Origin: Caldanaerobacter subterraneus
GTDB lineage: Bacteria; Bacillota; Thermoanaerobacteria; Thermoanaerobacterales; Thermoanaerobacteraceae
Assembly: GCF_004345675.1 (NCBI RefSeq)
Contig: NZ_SLWU01000010.1
Coordinates: 1-64,000 of the forward strand
Direction: 5' to 3'
DNA: 64,000 nt
The notes under the pieces were generated by a model. It saw nothing but the letters and a program-made list of their open reading frames with translations. It searched no databases and had not been told where the DNA came from. A program made the translations under genes and the position numbers. This document shows, one piece after another, positions 7,806-15,565 of this stretch. The first letter of the stretch is position 1, and each line of letters starts with the position of its first letter.

Positions 7806-8814
7806 TTTCCTTCCCCTCACTGTAGAATCTATACACCACTTCTTCTAATGTTGGATCCATAATCTCAATATCTGAAATATTGTATTTGTTTAAAATTTCT
7901 TTCGCCACATCCTTTGAAATGCTTTCTTCTGCACTAATTGTAAGGCAGTTTTCTTCCTTTGATATGACTGATACACCTTCTATACTCAGGAATTTCTTTT
8001 CTAGACTTTCATCAAATACCTCATCAAAACAGATTTTTATAAATTTCCTGCCAAATATTTTTTTCTTCAGCCCCTCAATATCTCCATCATATAATTTCCG
8101 ACCTTTATCAATCATTATAACCCTTGAAGCACATTTTTCTATATCTTTCATATTATGGCTTGTGAGGATTACAGTAGCCTTATAATCCTTTACATACTCT
8201 TTTAAAAAATTGTGAAGTTCATTTTGTGAAAATATGTCAAGCCCTAAAGTTGGTTCGTCTAATAAAATTAACTTTGGCTCCCATAGCAAATTTGCAACTA
8301 TCTCCGCTTTTTTTCTCTGCCCATGGGAAAGGTTTCTCACAGGACTTTTTAAAATATCTTCTATCTTCATCATTTCAGAAAGTTTGTCTACTCTATTTTT
8401 ATATTCGCTATACGAAAGATTGTAAATTTCTTTTATAAAATAAAAGCCGTCCAAAACAGGTAGGTCCCATGCTACTTCTTCAAGAAATCCCCTTGATGCC
8501 ATAATAAAGCTTACTTTAGATAAAAATTTTTTACTCCTTTTGTATGGAATTTCATCAAGCACACGAACTTCTCCTTCTGTAGGGAAAAGGACTCCTGCAA
8601 GAATTTTCAAAGTAGTAGTTTTGCCTGCCCCATTTGGTCCTATATATCCTACAATTTCTCCTTCTCCTACATTAAAAGAAACTCCTCTTAATGCTTCAAC
8701 TTCTTCATATAAAGGTTTAAATATACTCTTTACACTTTCTATAAGGCCTGCCTCTTTCACCTGTCTTCTATAAATTTTTGTAAGATTGGCTACTTCAATT
8801 ACATACCTACTCAT
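7798..8814 (-). CDS. ABC transporter ATP-binding protein (COG4586-like)
   Basis: The 338-residue ATPase has Walker A GPNGAGKTT, signature LSHGQRKK, Walker B LILLDEPTLG and a C-terminal extension of about 90 residues typical of this exporter group. It is the first gene of the set and overlaps the first permease. A promoter upstream is not obvious; a gene tail (8853-8945) and the second MFS gene lie immediately upstream on the same strand, so transcription may come through them. Confidence 0.88.
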   Translation of the reverse strand: MSRYVIEVANLTKIYRRQVKEAGLIESVKSIFKPLYEEVEALRGVSFNVGEGEIVGYIGPNGAGKTTTLKILAGVLFPTEGEVRVLDEIPYKRSKKFLSKVSFIMASRGFLEEVAWDLPVLDGFYFIKEIYNLSYSEYKNRVDKLSEMMKIEDILKSPVRNLSHGQRKKAEIVANLLWEPKLILLDEPTLGLDIFSQNELHNFLKEYVKDYKATVILTSHNMKDIEKCASRVIMIDKGRKLYDGDIEGLKKKIFGRKFIKICFDEVFDESLEKKFLSIEGVSVISKEENCLTISAEESISKDVAKEILNKYNISDIEIMDPTLEEVVYRFYSEGKEND

Positions 8815-8852
8815 TTTTCTCCTCTGCCTTTCAAAAATTATGTTTAAAATCC

Positions 8853-8945
8853 TTATTCCCTCTTTATAAATAAATCAACATCTATCCACTTAACTTTACC
8901 TAATACATCAAGTAACCTGTCAATTTCTTTTGCAAATCTTCTTCC
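8853..8945 (-). pseudogene. C-terminal fragment of an unknown gene
   Basis: Directly after the second MFS cassette one frame stays open for about 30 codons to a TAA at 8853-8855 and reads RFAKEIDRLLDVLG then KVKWIDVDLFIKRE. It has no start and begins where the MFS similarity ends. It differs from the tail beside the first MFS copy (4880-4990). I interpret it as the remaining end of a gene displaced by the duplication; the family is unknown. Confidence 0.4.
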
Positions 8946-8967
8946 CTATTGTCTAAAGTACTCAAAG

Positions 8968-10161
8968 TCACAGCTCTTTTTCTAATCCTATTGCCCTTTT
9001 AAAAGGTATACTGGAAATTAAAGCTGTAATTAAAGATAAGAAAAGTGCAGCATAAAGACCCTTTTTGTCACTTAAGACTCCAAAGGAGTAAGTACATAGA
9101 ATTGTAGAAACACTAATAAACAAACTATATATTGAAATAATCGTTGCACGCTCTGAAGAAGGTATTAACTTATTAAAATAAGACATAAAAATCGGAGTGT
9201 GTGCAGAATATACTGCTGTATAAATAATATAAGGTATAAACGAATACTTGGGAATCGCATACATCATAAATATAAACAATGCAGATGTAATACTGACAAT
9301 CATTAGTGTGCGAGCTGCCCCTTTAAATCTTTCAGCTATCCTGTCAGCATAACGGGGCACAAAAATACTAAGTACCATCGTTAATGCTAAAATAATACCA
9401 AACAATTCTACAGGTATGCCTGCCCTTTCGAAATAGGGCTGCCACAACATTGACATGATTCCTGACGAAAAAAAGAAGAAAAAAGACCCGACTGTAATGG
9501 ATAACAAAATCCTGTGTTTAAATAGATACACAGTTCCTTTAGCAATTTTATTAAAATACTCTCTGTAACTGTATTCGTCCGTTTTTTTCTGTAATTTAGC
9601 TTCTTTGCCCGCTAAAAATACGTAAATAAAAACCAAAAAAATCCCTATACCTTCTATTAGCCAGATTTCTCTAAAGATATTATAACGTACTAAAACGCTG
9701 CCTCCTAAAAATCCTATCGTACTACCTAAATAGTTAAAACTTGTAAGACGTCCCCAGTATTTTGTCAGGTCTATTTCTTTTTGACCGAAAAGAAATGAAT
9801 CAGCAAACCAAGATTCAAAGGCTCCAGAATTAAGAGTTGCTCCAACTCCTGATAAGAAATATAAAAATAATAAAACTGTAAAAGAGGTGTTGAAATATAT
9901 CCCAATAGAAGTTAAACTGCCAATCAATAAAGATAAAAGAACAGAAAATTTACGGCTATATGTATCAGCAAAAGCACCCGTAGGTATTTCAAATAATGTG
10001 ACCGCTATGTGGTTTATTATTATGAGGAGTGAAATTTGTGAAAAATCTAAATTAATTTTATTAAAATATATTACCCAAAATGGTGCCATTAAAGATGTAA
10101 AAAAACTTGAAAACAATGTTACTGTCAAGAAAAATCGTTCATTCCTTTTTAAATTTTGCAT
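8968..10161 (-). CDS. MFS efflux transporter, copy 2
   Basis: The 397-residue near-duplicate of the gene at 5016-6215 keeps motif A and the same membrane layout. Differences are few, for example Phe for Leu in LFGQKE, Ile for Met in the next residues, Thr for Met near residue 55, and Ala for Gly in DRIAERF. The repeated DNA runs from about 18 bases before the start to about 22 bases after the stop. Such close similarity means a recent duplication or gene conversion. It should have the same efflux role. Confidence 0.86.
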   Translation of the reverse strand: MQNLKRNERFFLTVTLFSSFFTSLMAPFWVIYFNKINLDFSQISLLIIINHIAVTLFEIPTGAFADTYSRKFSVLLSLLIGSLTSIGIYFNTSFTVLLFLYFLSGVGATLNSGAFESWFADSFLFGQKEIDLTKYWGRLTSFNYLGSTIGFLGGSVLVRYNIFREIWLIEGIGIFLVFIYVFLAGKEAKLQKKTDEYSYREYFNKIAKGTVYLFKHRILLSITVGSFFFFFSSGIMSMLWQPYFERAGIPVELFGIILALTMVLSIFVPRYADRIAERFKGAARTLMIVSITSALFIFMMYAIPKYSFIPYIIYTAVYSAHTPIFMSYFNKLIPSSERATIISIYSLFISVSTILCTYSFGVLSDKKGLYAALFLSLITALISSIPFKRAIGLEKEL

Positions 10162-10275
10162 TTATTTAAATCCTCCTCTGAAGGAATAAATTTACCAAGT
10201 GTAATGTGAAAATCAAAAGCTCTATTTAAACCATTTCTAACACTTATGTCTTTAAAAGTACGCAGAGAAGCAAAC
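10149..10275 (-). pseudogene. Orphan coding fragment upstream of MFS copy 2
   Basis: A frame overlapping the MFS start reads FASLRTFKDISVRN then GLNRAFDFHITLG and KFIPSEEDLNKCKI before a TAA at 10149-10151. It looks like real protein but has no start; upstream it runs into the inverted repeat at 10273-10340. The second MFS gene starts inside it. I take it as the end of a lost gene that once preceded the transporter; I do not recognise the family. Confidence 0.35.
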
Positions 10276-10340
10276 AAAGAGGACGGTTCTTCCTTTTTGA
10301 ATAATTTAAAATTGAGACAAAATGAACCGTCTCCTTTGTC
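10273..10340. repeat. Inverted repeat with ACGGTTC arms
   Basis: Arms of about 16 bases at 10273-10288 and 10324-10340 (core GACGGTTC / GAACCGTC, ending in ACAAAG / CTTTGT) pair nearly perfectly around a 35-base AT-rich centre. The same arm sequence recurs in the hairpin at 15521-15555. It sits exactly where the truncated regulator copy and the orphan fragment meet, so it may mark the break. It looks like a small dispersed repeat. Confidence 0.5.
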
Positions 10341-10372
10341 TGCTCTGAAATAAATCCGTTAACAGAAGAGTT

Positions 10373-10764
10373 ATGTCACAGTAGTGCTCCTTAGGTCTTA
10401 CATACACTACCCTCTTTAATCGCATTGCCATTGAAATTGCATTTGTACCACAGCTTTCTTCTCTAAAGGATACCCCCGGTTCAAAGCCTGAATTTTTTAT
10501 ACACTTTTTCTCTTTTGTGCTGCATTTTACATCCAATAAATCTCCTTCAATGTCAGTAAGCAAAAATAGATATTCACCTTTTACCCAATCCTCTTCTACA
10601 CTCATATGAAAAGCTTCTATGAGTTCTTTATTTTTATGTATTTTCTTTTGCAAATCTCCTGAATTCAGTACCACTAATGGCACAGTTATTGAAGGCTCAA
10701 TACCTATTTTACTACATCGCTTATATGAAGAAATTAGTTCCTACTGTGAACATAAAAAATTCAC
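10373..10764 (-). pseudogene. Broken copy of the GAF/LuxR regulator
   Basis: This stretch matches the first half of the gene at 1546-2328, down to the CGTNAISMA and KEHYCDI motifs. It starts with GTG, has an in-frame TAG at codon 8 (10741-10743) where the intact copy has Glu, and loses all similarity at about 10373, before the end of the GAF domain. The helix-turn-helix is gone. The upstream control element (10841-10868) is still present. It is a decayed paralogue and should not make a functional protein. Confidence 0.85.
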
Positions 10765-10840
10765 TTTTTATACCTCCCCTGAAATTTAAAGGGCTTTTTA
10801 AATATTATAAAATATTTAAAATAAAACTTGTGAATTTTAG

Positions 10841-10868
10841 AGCGAAAGTGTCATTTTTGGAAGCGAAA
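10841..10868 (-). promoter_or_regulatory. TTTCGCT direct repeats, regulator element copy 2
   Basis: Two TTTCGCT boxes (10841-10847 and 10862-10868, minus strand) keep the 21-base spacing and surrounding sequence of the element upstream of the intact regulator at 2403-2430. They now sit in front of a pseudogene. Confidence 0.5.
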
Positions 10869-10982
10869 ATATATTTTTCGCCTAATATTTACCATTCTTA
10901 TCACCTAATAAAAAATGGACAGATTTTTTTCTGTCCTTATAGATAAATTTTACAAAATTAATATTTGGATTATATTTCTAAA

Positions 10983-11405
10983 TTATTTAAATAAAACCAT
11001 CTCTTCAGGGTTAACAGGATGTATAGAAGTTATATATGCCCAAAGCCCAAACCAACCATCATAATAAATATCTGAGGAATTAATATAGTTACTATAATCT
11101 AGACTAAGAGATATTTGGCTCCCGCAATATTTGCATTGGCATGGTATTCCCCACCATGTACCAACTGTCCTATTGGAAGAATCCTTTAGCGTTATAGAAG
11201 TATTTCGGCCTGAACGGTAAAAATGATGCTTGCCATCAGGTGAACCACCTGGACAGTAAACTACATACAAAGGTTCAATTTGACTCTTAATTTTACTTGT
11301 ATCTTTTAGAGGAATTATGTTGTCATTACCTACATTAGCAAATACAATACCAGATGACAAAACAATTAAAACAGCTACTGAAAAAAACATAAGTATCTTT
11401 TTCAT
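10983..11405 (-). CDS. Small secreted protein with a Cys cluster, unknown family
   Basis: The 140-residue protein has a clear signal peptide (MKKILMFFSVAVLIVLSSG, cleavage likely after IVFA), so the mature form is about 115 residues. The mature part has CPGGSPDGKHHFYRSG near its start and a GIPCQCKYCGS cluster in the middle, giving four Cys that could bind metal or form disulfides, then an aromatic-rich C-terminus. I do not recognise the family. It is 39 bases downstream of the lipoprotein gene on the same strand and very likely shares its module promoter at 12172-12215. Confidence 0.7.
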   Translation of the reverse strand: MKKILMFFSVAVLIVLSSGIVFANVGNDNIIPLKDTSKIKSQIEPLYVVYCPGGSPDGKHHFYRSGRNTSITLKDSSNRTVGTWWGIPCQCKYCGSQISLSLDYSNYINSSDIYYDGWFGLWAYITSIHPVNPEEMVLFK

Positions 11406-11444
11406 AGGAAATCCACTTCTTCCTTAATTACATAATTCGCATTT

Positions 11445-12050
11445 TTAATTTTCTAATGGGTCAAATTTTGTTATATATTGAACTAATTTGTTGTTGAATT
11501 TATTATATTCCATTTTTTCAAATGGGATATTATTTGAATACAAAGCCTGGTCAATGTATTGTATTTTCCAATCATTATTTTCTTTTACAAAAGCATATTT
11601 TCTAGTAATAACTATACCAGTAATATTTTCTTTGTTTTTCGGCATGTACGGCTGAATAATGTTTGCTTTCGTAAACACATACTTGTATTTTCCATCACTG
11701 TATATTTTTGAAATTTCTACTTCAACTTTATCTTCTTTATTCTCCTTTATGTATTTCTCCCTTATATTTTTTAACTGTTCATCAGTAAAATTTCTTATGT
11801 CTATTTCCGCATATTTTCTCTCATAGTGTTTATTTTCATCAAATGCATTAACAAATAAGTCTTTCAGTCCTTTTAAATATTCCTCATACGTCAAAAAGTA
11901 GTTTGAAAATTTGTGATCTAAGATTTCAACTTTTTTGACTGTATTAATTATATAGTCATCGGTTTTTGTATCAGTACTTTCCGTATTACAAGCTGTAAAC
12001 AACAAAGTACTCAAAACAAATATCATTAAAATTATACTTATTTTTTTCAA
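11445..12050 (-). CDS. Lipoprotein of unknown function
   Basis: The 201-residue protein starts with TTG behind AAGGTGATGG and has a lipoprotein signal with lipobox LLFTAC (lipidated Cys21). The mature part is highly charged and Lys-rich, with KYAFVKENNDWKIQYIDQ near the C-terminus, a pattern seen in small NTF2-like or DUF4829-type lipoproteins; that placement is weak. It is the first gene after the module copy at 12060-12440, whose promoter and leader match those of the 37-codon ORF at 1055-1168. It may act with the secreted protein that follows. Confidence 0.7.
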   Translation of the reverse strand: MKKISIILMIFVLSTLLFTACNTESTDTKTDDYIINTVKKVEILDHKFSNYFLTYEEYLKGLKDLFVNAFDENKHYERKYAEIDIRNFTDEQLKNIREKYIKENKEDKVEVEISKIYSDGKYKYVFTKANIIQPYMPKNKENITGIVITRKYAFVKENNDWKIQYIDQALYSNNIPFEKMEYNKFNNKLVQYITKFDPLEN

Positions 12051-12171
12051 TAACCATCACCTTACTCTATTATATTCTATTTTCTCTTAATATCTTGGTT
12101 TTTTAAATTTCTAATCTCAACAAGAGCATCTCCTCCTTCTTTTCCTAAATTTCTATACTTTTTCCATTTTC

Positions 12172-12215
12172 ATTGTACAATAAAATAAATAGCATGTCTA
12201 CTATATTTTAGTATA
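12172..12215 (-). promoter_or_regulatory. Promoter with abutting palindromic site, module copy 3
   Basis: On the minus strand TATACTAAAATATA (12202-12215) runs into TAGACA (12195-12200), then a 17-base spacer and TACAAT (12172-12177). Layout and sequence match 1430-1475 with one change in the palindrome. The transcript would start near 12165 and lead, after a leader of about 115 bases, into the lipoprotein gene. Confidence 0.6.
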
Positions 12216-12372
12216 GTCTTTATTACATTACCAGTTAATGTTTACATAAATAAGCAAAACTTTAAAGCTAATGTCGGTTTGCAGTTTGGATTTTTTTACA
12301 TGTTCTCATTTATGAATTTTAAAACAACTTTTTAATATTAGACAATTTTTTAATAAAATTTATGAAATTTGG

Positions 12373-12400
12373 AACGAAAGTGTCATTTTGGAGAACAAAA
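12373..12400 (-). promoter_or_regulatory. TTTCGTT direct repeats, regulator element copy 3
   Basis: TTTCGTT (12373-12379) and TTTTGTT (12394-12400, minus strand) are again 21 bases apart within sequence matching 2401-2460. No regulator gene follows. Confidence 0.45.
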
Positions 12401-12461
12401 ATGCATTTTTCGTCTAATATTTTCCAATTAGAAAGTTATAGATTTAGATTTTTCCCTGGCG

Positions 12462-12470
12462 TGTTATAAT
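12462..12470 (+). promoter_or_regulatory. Extended -10 promoter of the acetyltransferase gene
   Basis: TGT followed by TATAAT (12465-12470) makes an extended -10 about 50 bases before the acetyltransferase start. No good -35 is visible. Confidence 0.4.
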
Positions 12471-12518
12471 AAAAATACACAGTAATCTTTGAAAGCGGGA
12501 TATGCGGGAGTGATAAAT

Positions 12519-13004
12519 ATGGAAAATATTGAGATTATCCCAGTTACTGAAAAATCAACTTTAAGCAATTTCAAAAAATATCTCATCAAACTCTACCTTG
12601 AAGCCTATTCTTCTTTTCCAGAATATGCGTATAATCATCCTAGAGAAGTAAAAGAATATCTTCAGTGGCTTTTTAACCACAGCCAGGGAGGATTCTTTGT
12701 AGCCTTGGAAGATACCATGCCTATAGGTTTTATATCTACTGACCCTTCATGGGAAGACCACTGGTTGGGGGAAAAAGTAGGAGAAATTCATGAAATAGTG
12801 GTAAGCCCCTCCTCCCAGAAAAAAGGAATAGGAACTCTACTCCTAAAAAAGGGAATAGAGTTCCTACAGGAAAAAGGCCATCACACAATAGGGCTTTGGG
12901 TGGGAATAGAAAACTCTAAAGCTCAAGATTTCTACAAGAAGCATGGCTTTACACCAGGTCCTCAGGCGGGTAAGTGGCTTAGAATGTATTTAAAACTCAA
13001 GTAA
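12519..13004 (+). CDS. GNAT family N-acetyltransferase
   Basis: The protein has about 161 residues when started at the ATG preceded by GGGAGTG; an upstream in-frame start at 12489 lacks a binding site. The acetyl-CoA loop motif is SQKKGIGTLLLKKG, followed by the NSKAQDFYKKHGF motif that ends many GNAT folds. It transfers an acetyl group to an unknown amine. Its last 15 bases overlap the convergent M20 peptidase gene. Confidence 0.85.
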   Translation: MENIEIIPVTEKSTLSNFKKYLIKLYLEAYSSFPEYAYNHPREVKEYLQWLFNHSQGGFFVALEDTMPIGFISTDPSWEDHWLGEKVGEIHEIVVSPSSQKKGIGTLLLKKGIEFLQEKGHHTIGLWVGIENSKAQDFYKKHGFTPGPQAGKWLRMYLKLK

Positions 13005-14093
13005 TCGGTAGAAAAATTTTTCAAGAAGTTCTTTTCCTTTTTCCAGTTCTTGAATATCTATATATTCAAAAGGAGTATGAGCCAAAGCTAAATCTCCTGG
13101 CCCCCATATCACAGGTTTTATACCTTTTGCCCAGAAATTGTGGGCGTCAGTCCAGCTCTCCATTATTTTAAATTTTGGTTCTTCATTGTAAACTTCTCTA
13201 TAAAGTTTTTGCAAGAATTGGCCAAAATCTGTGTCCTCATCCGTCTCCCACGAAGGAGCCCATTCTTCAACCAATTTGCAATGAACTTCTACATCTTTAT
13301 CATTTTCTAAAAGAGAATTTACTTCTTTTTCAACATCAGAAATAGGCACTTTAGGAGGTATGCGTATATCAAAGTTGAGGCGCGTCTCATGCGGTACAGA
13401 ATACTCTTCACTTCCTCCTGATATAAAAAGGGGAGTAATTTGGACAGGGATATCTGGTTTGTAAAGGGTATTAAGTTTTGAGAGAGCTTCTTCCATTTTT
13501 ATGATAAATCTTGAAGCCCATGTAATAGGATTTTTCCCTCTTTCAGGAATACTCCCATGGCTGGGAATACCTTTTATTATCAATTCATATTCCAACGCAC
13601 CACAGGAAGAAAAAGCTAATTTACTTTGTGTAGGTTCAAGCACTAGAGCATATTGTATAGAAGATGGCAAAGAACTGGCCAAATGGCACGATCCTTTCCC
13701 ACCCTTTTCTTCATCAGCTACAAATGCTATCCAAACACCGGCTCTCTCCCATGGAAATTCCCTTCCAAGTTTTTTTAAAACTTCTAATAAAATAGCCACT
13801 CCTCCGAGCACATCTGAGGCCCCTCTTCCGTATATTCGCCCATTTTCTTCTCCCTCTTTTGTTTGATAGCCCTCTATAACAGGGGGGACTACATCGTAGT
13901 GGACTTCTACTATAAACTTGGGAGAAGGACTTAAAGGCAGAAGAATATTATACATATCCTCCTCTACCACTTCCAATTTCCAGTCCAATCCTATAGATTG
14001 AAGGGCTGAAATAATGGGAATAAGTGCACCTCGCTGAGGGTCAGTAGAGGCTTTTCTAATAAGGGCTTTAAGCAGTTCTTTCGCCTCAATCAT
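12990..14093 (-). CDS. M20 family metallopeptidase (ArgE/DapE/ACY1 type)
   Basis: The 367-residue zinc enzyme has the M20 motifs in order: VEVHYDVVP with metal His and catalytic Asp, GRGASDVLGG with the bridging Asp, ADEEKGG with the catalytic Glu pair, LEPTQ, a dimerisation domain starting at KGIPSHGS, and a C-terminal metal His in LALAHTPFEY. Family members deacylate amino acids or cleave dipeptides; the substrate cannot be fixed from sequence. A GAGGTGAG box precedes the ATG. It is monocistronic and convergent with the acetyltransferase. Confidence 0.88.
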   Translation of the reverse strand: MIEAKELLKALIRKASTDPQRGALIPIISALQSIGLDWKLEVVEEDMYNILLPLSPSPKFIVEVHYDVVPPVIEGYQTKEGEENGRIYGRGASDVLGGVAILLEVLKKLGREFPWERAGVWIAFVADEEKGGKGSCHLASSLPSSIQYALVLEPTQSKLAFSSCGALEYELIIKGIPSHGSIPERGKNPITWASRFIIKMEEALSKLNTLYKPDIPVQITPLFISGGSEEYSVPHETRLNFDIRIPPKVPISDVEKEVNSLLENDKDVEVHCKLVEEWAPSWETDEDTDFGQFLQKLYREVYNEEPKFKIMESWTDAHNFWAKGIKPVIWGPGDLALAHTPFEYIDIQELEKGKELLEKFFYRLLEF

Positions 14094-14189
14094 GAGCTCT
14101 CACCTCTTTTACACGGGATAACACACTCTGCCCATATGGTAGCAAATTGATATGTTTAGGTCAAGCACTGAAAGTTTGAACAATGAATA

Positions 14190-14218
14190 TTGCAAAAACC
14201 CCTTATATTCTATATAAT
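14190..14218 (+). promoter_or_regulatory. Promoter of the isocitrate dehydrogenase gene
   Basis: TTGCAA (14190-14195), a 17-base spacer and TATAAT (14213-14218) form a near-consensus vegetative promoter, about 80 bases before the start codon. Confidence 0.7.
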
Positions 14219-14298
14219 AGAATCAAGCTGTGATAAAAAATCGCAATAAAGCATTTTAAAAATTTTATTGTTACATTTTAAACAAAGGGGAGAAGAAA

Positions 14299-15510
14299 AT
14301 GGCACAAAAAATTGAGATGAAGGTTCCTATTGTGGAAATGGACGGAGATGAAATGACAAGAATTATATGGAAATTAATAAAAGAAATGCTTATAAAGCCC
14401 TATGTAGATTTAAAGACAGAGTACTATGATTTGGGCATTAAAAACAGAGATGAAACAGAAGACCAGGTCACAGTTGATGCAGCATACGCAATAAAAAAAT
14501 ACGGAGTCGGGGTAAAATGCGCAACAATCACCCCAAATGCTGAAAGAGTAAAAGAATACAATTTGAAAAATATGTGGAAAAGCCCTAACGCTACTATACG
14601 ATCCATACTCGATGGGACAGTATTTCGCACACCTATTCTGGTTGAAGGAATAAAGCCGCTTGTAAGGACATGGAAAAAACCTATTACAATTGCAAGGCAT
14701 GCTTATGGGGATATTTATAAAGGGGTAGAATACAGAATCCCTGAAAAAGGTAAGGCAGAGCTTGTCTTTACTTCTGAAAAAGGAGAAGAGATAAGGCATG
14801 CAATACACGAGTTTGAAACTCCTGGCGTCATATTAGGTATGCACAACACTGATGAGTCAATAAAAAGTTTTGCGAGAGCATGTTTTAATTACGCTTTAGA
14901 TACGAAGCAGGATTTGTGGTTTGCGACTAAAGACACCATTTCAAAAATATACGACCACAGATTTAAAGACATATTCCAGGAAATATATGAAAATGAATAT
15001 AAAGAAAAATTTGAGGAAGCAGGAATTGAATATTTCTACACTCTTATTGACGATGCAGTAGCCCGTGTACTGAGGTCTGAAGGTGGAATGATTTGGGCAT
15101 GCAAAAATTATGACGGCGATGTAATGTCAGATATGGTGGCAACAGCCTTTGGTAGTCTTGCCATGATGACATCAGTATTAGTCTCTCCTGATGGAAAATA
15201 CGAATTTGAAGCAGCTCATGGAACAGTTACAAGGCATTATTATAAATACCTTAAAGGAGAAGAAACTTCTACTAATCCCATTGCTACAATTTTCGCATGG
15301 ACAGGCGCTTTGAAAAAGAGAGGAGAACTTGACGGAATAAAAGACCTTGTCAATTTTGCTAATAAGCTTGAAAAAGCCTCACTTAAAACGGTTGAAAAAG
15401 GGATAATGACAAAAGACTTAGCTATGCTATCTGAATTGCCAAATAAAACTGTTGTAAACACGGAAACTTTCCTCATTGAAATTAAAAAAACTTTAGAAGA
15501 GATGCTGTAA
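14299..15510 (+). CDS. icd: NADP-dependent isocitrate dehydrogenase (eukaryotic-like subfamily)
   Basis: The 403-residue protein converts isocitrate to 2-oxoglutarate and CO2. It has the eukaryotic-type start ([16 protein letters not shown]), [12 protein letters not shown], the substrate loop [17 protein letters not shown], and the nucleotide-binding [11 protein letters not shown] region. This is the homodimeric subfamily otherwise known from mitochondria and some bacteria, distinct from the E. coli-type enzyme. AAGGGGAG precedes the ATG. It has its own promoter and ends in a hairpin, so it is monocistronic. In anaerobes without a full citric acid cycle it serves glutamate synthesis and NADPH supply. 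Confidence 0.95.
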   Translation: MAQKIEMKVPIVEMDGDEMTRIIWKLIKEMLIKPYVDLKTEYYDLGIKNRDETEDQVTVDAAYAIKKYGVGVKCATITPNAERVKEYNLKNMWKSPNATIRSILDGTVFRTPILVEGIKPLVRTWKKPITIARHAYGDIYKGVEYRIPEKGKAELVFTSEKGEEIRHAIHEFETPGVILGMHNTDESIKSFARACFNYALDTKQDLWFATKDTISKIYDHRFKDIFQEIYENEYKEKFEEAGIEYFYTLIDDAVARVLRSEGGMIWACKNYDGDVMSDMVATAFGSLAMMTSVLVSPDGKYEFEAAHGTVTRHYYKYLKGEETSTNPIATIFAWTGALKKRGELDGIKDLVNFANKLEKASLKTVEKGIMTKDLAMLSELPNKTVVNTETFLIEIKKTLEEML

Positions 15511-15520
15511 ATACATGAAA

Positions 15521-15555
15521 AGGGACGGTCCTCAGATAAAAGGAACCGTCCCCTT
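15521..15555. terminator. Hairpin with ACGGTCC arms, likely bidirectional terminator
   Basis: AGGGACGGTCC (15521-15531) pairs with GGAACCGTCCCCT (15542-15554) apart from one extra base, between the convergent icd and Yip1-family genes. The arms resemble the inverted repeat at 10273-10340, so this may be a member of a dispersed repeat family used as terminator. Confidence 0.6.
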
Positions 15556-15565
15556 TGTTTGATTT

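Larger units (their letters stand above)
12051..12440. other. Regulator module copy 3, regulator gene deleted
   Basis: This gene-free stretch is a compressed copy of the flanks of the GAF/LuxR gene. At 12,062-12,137 is the same leader block found at about 1165-1255 (AAGATATTAAGAGAAAATA, GAGATGCTCTTGTTG on the minus strand). At 12,172-12,260 is the palindrome-promoter block of 1430-1515, and at 12,320-12,435 the regulator upstream element of 2340-2460. Where the intact copy has about 780 coding bases, only some 60 unrelated bases remain. Confidence 0.65.

Noticed and set aside
12990-13004. Overlap of the acetyltransferase and M20 peptidase gene ends as a possible antisense control
   Set aside because: A 15-base convergent overlap of stop regions is common in compact genomes and needs no special role.
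13501-13866. 121-codon plus-strand ORF
   Set aside because: Antisense to the M20 peptidase gene, which has all family motifs.
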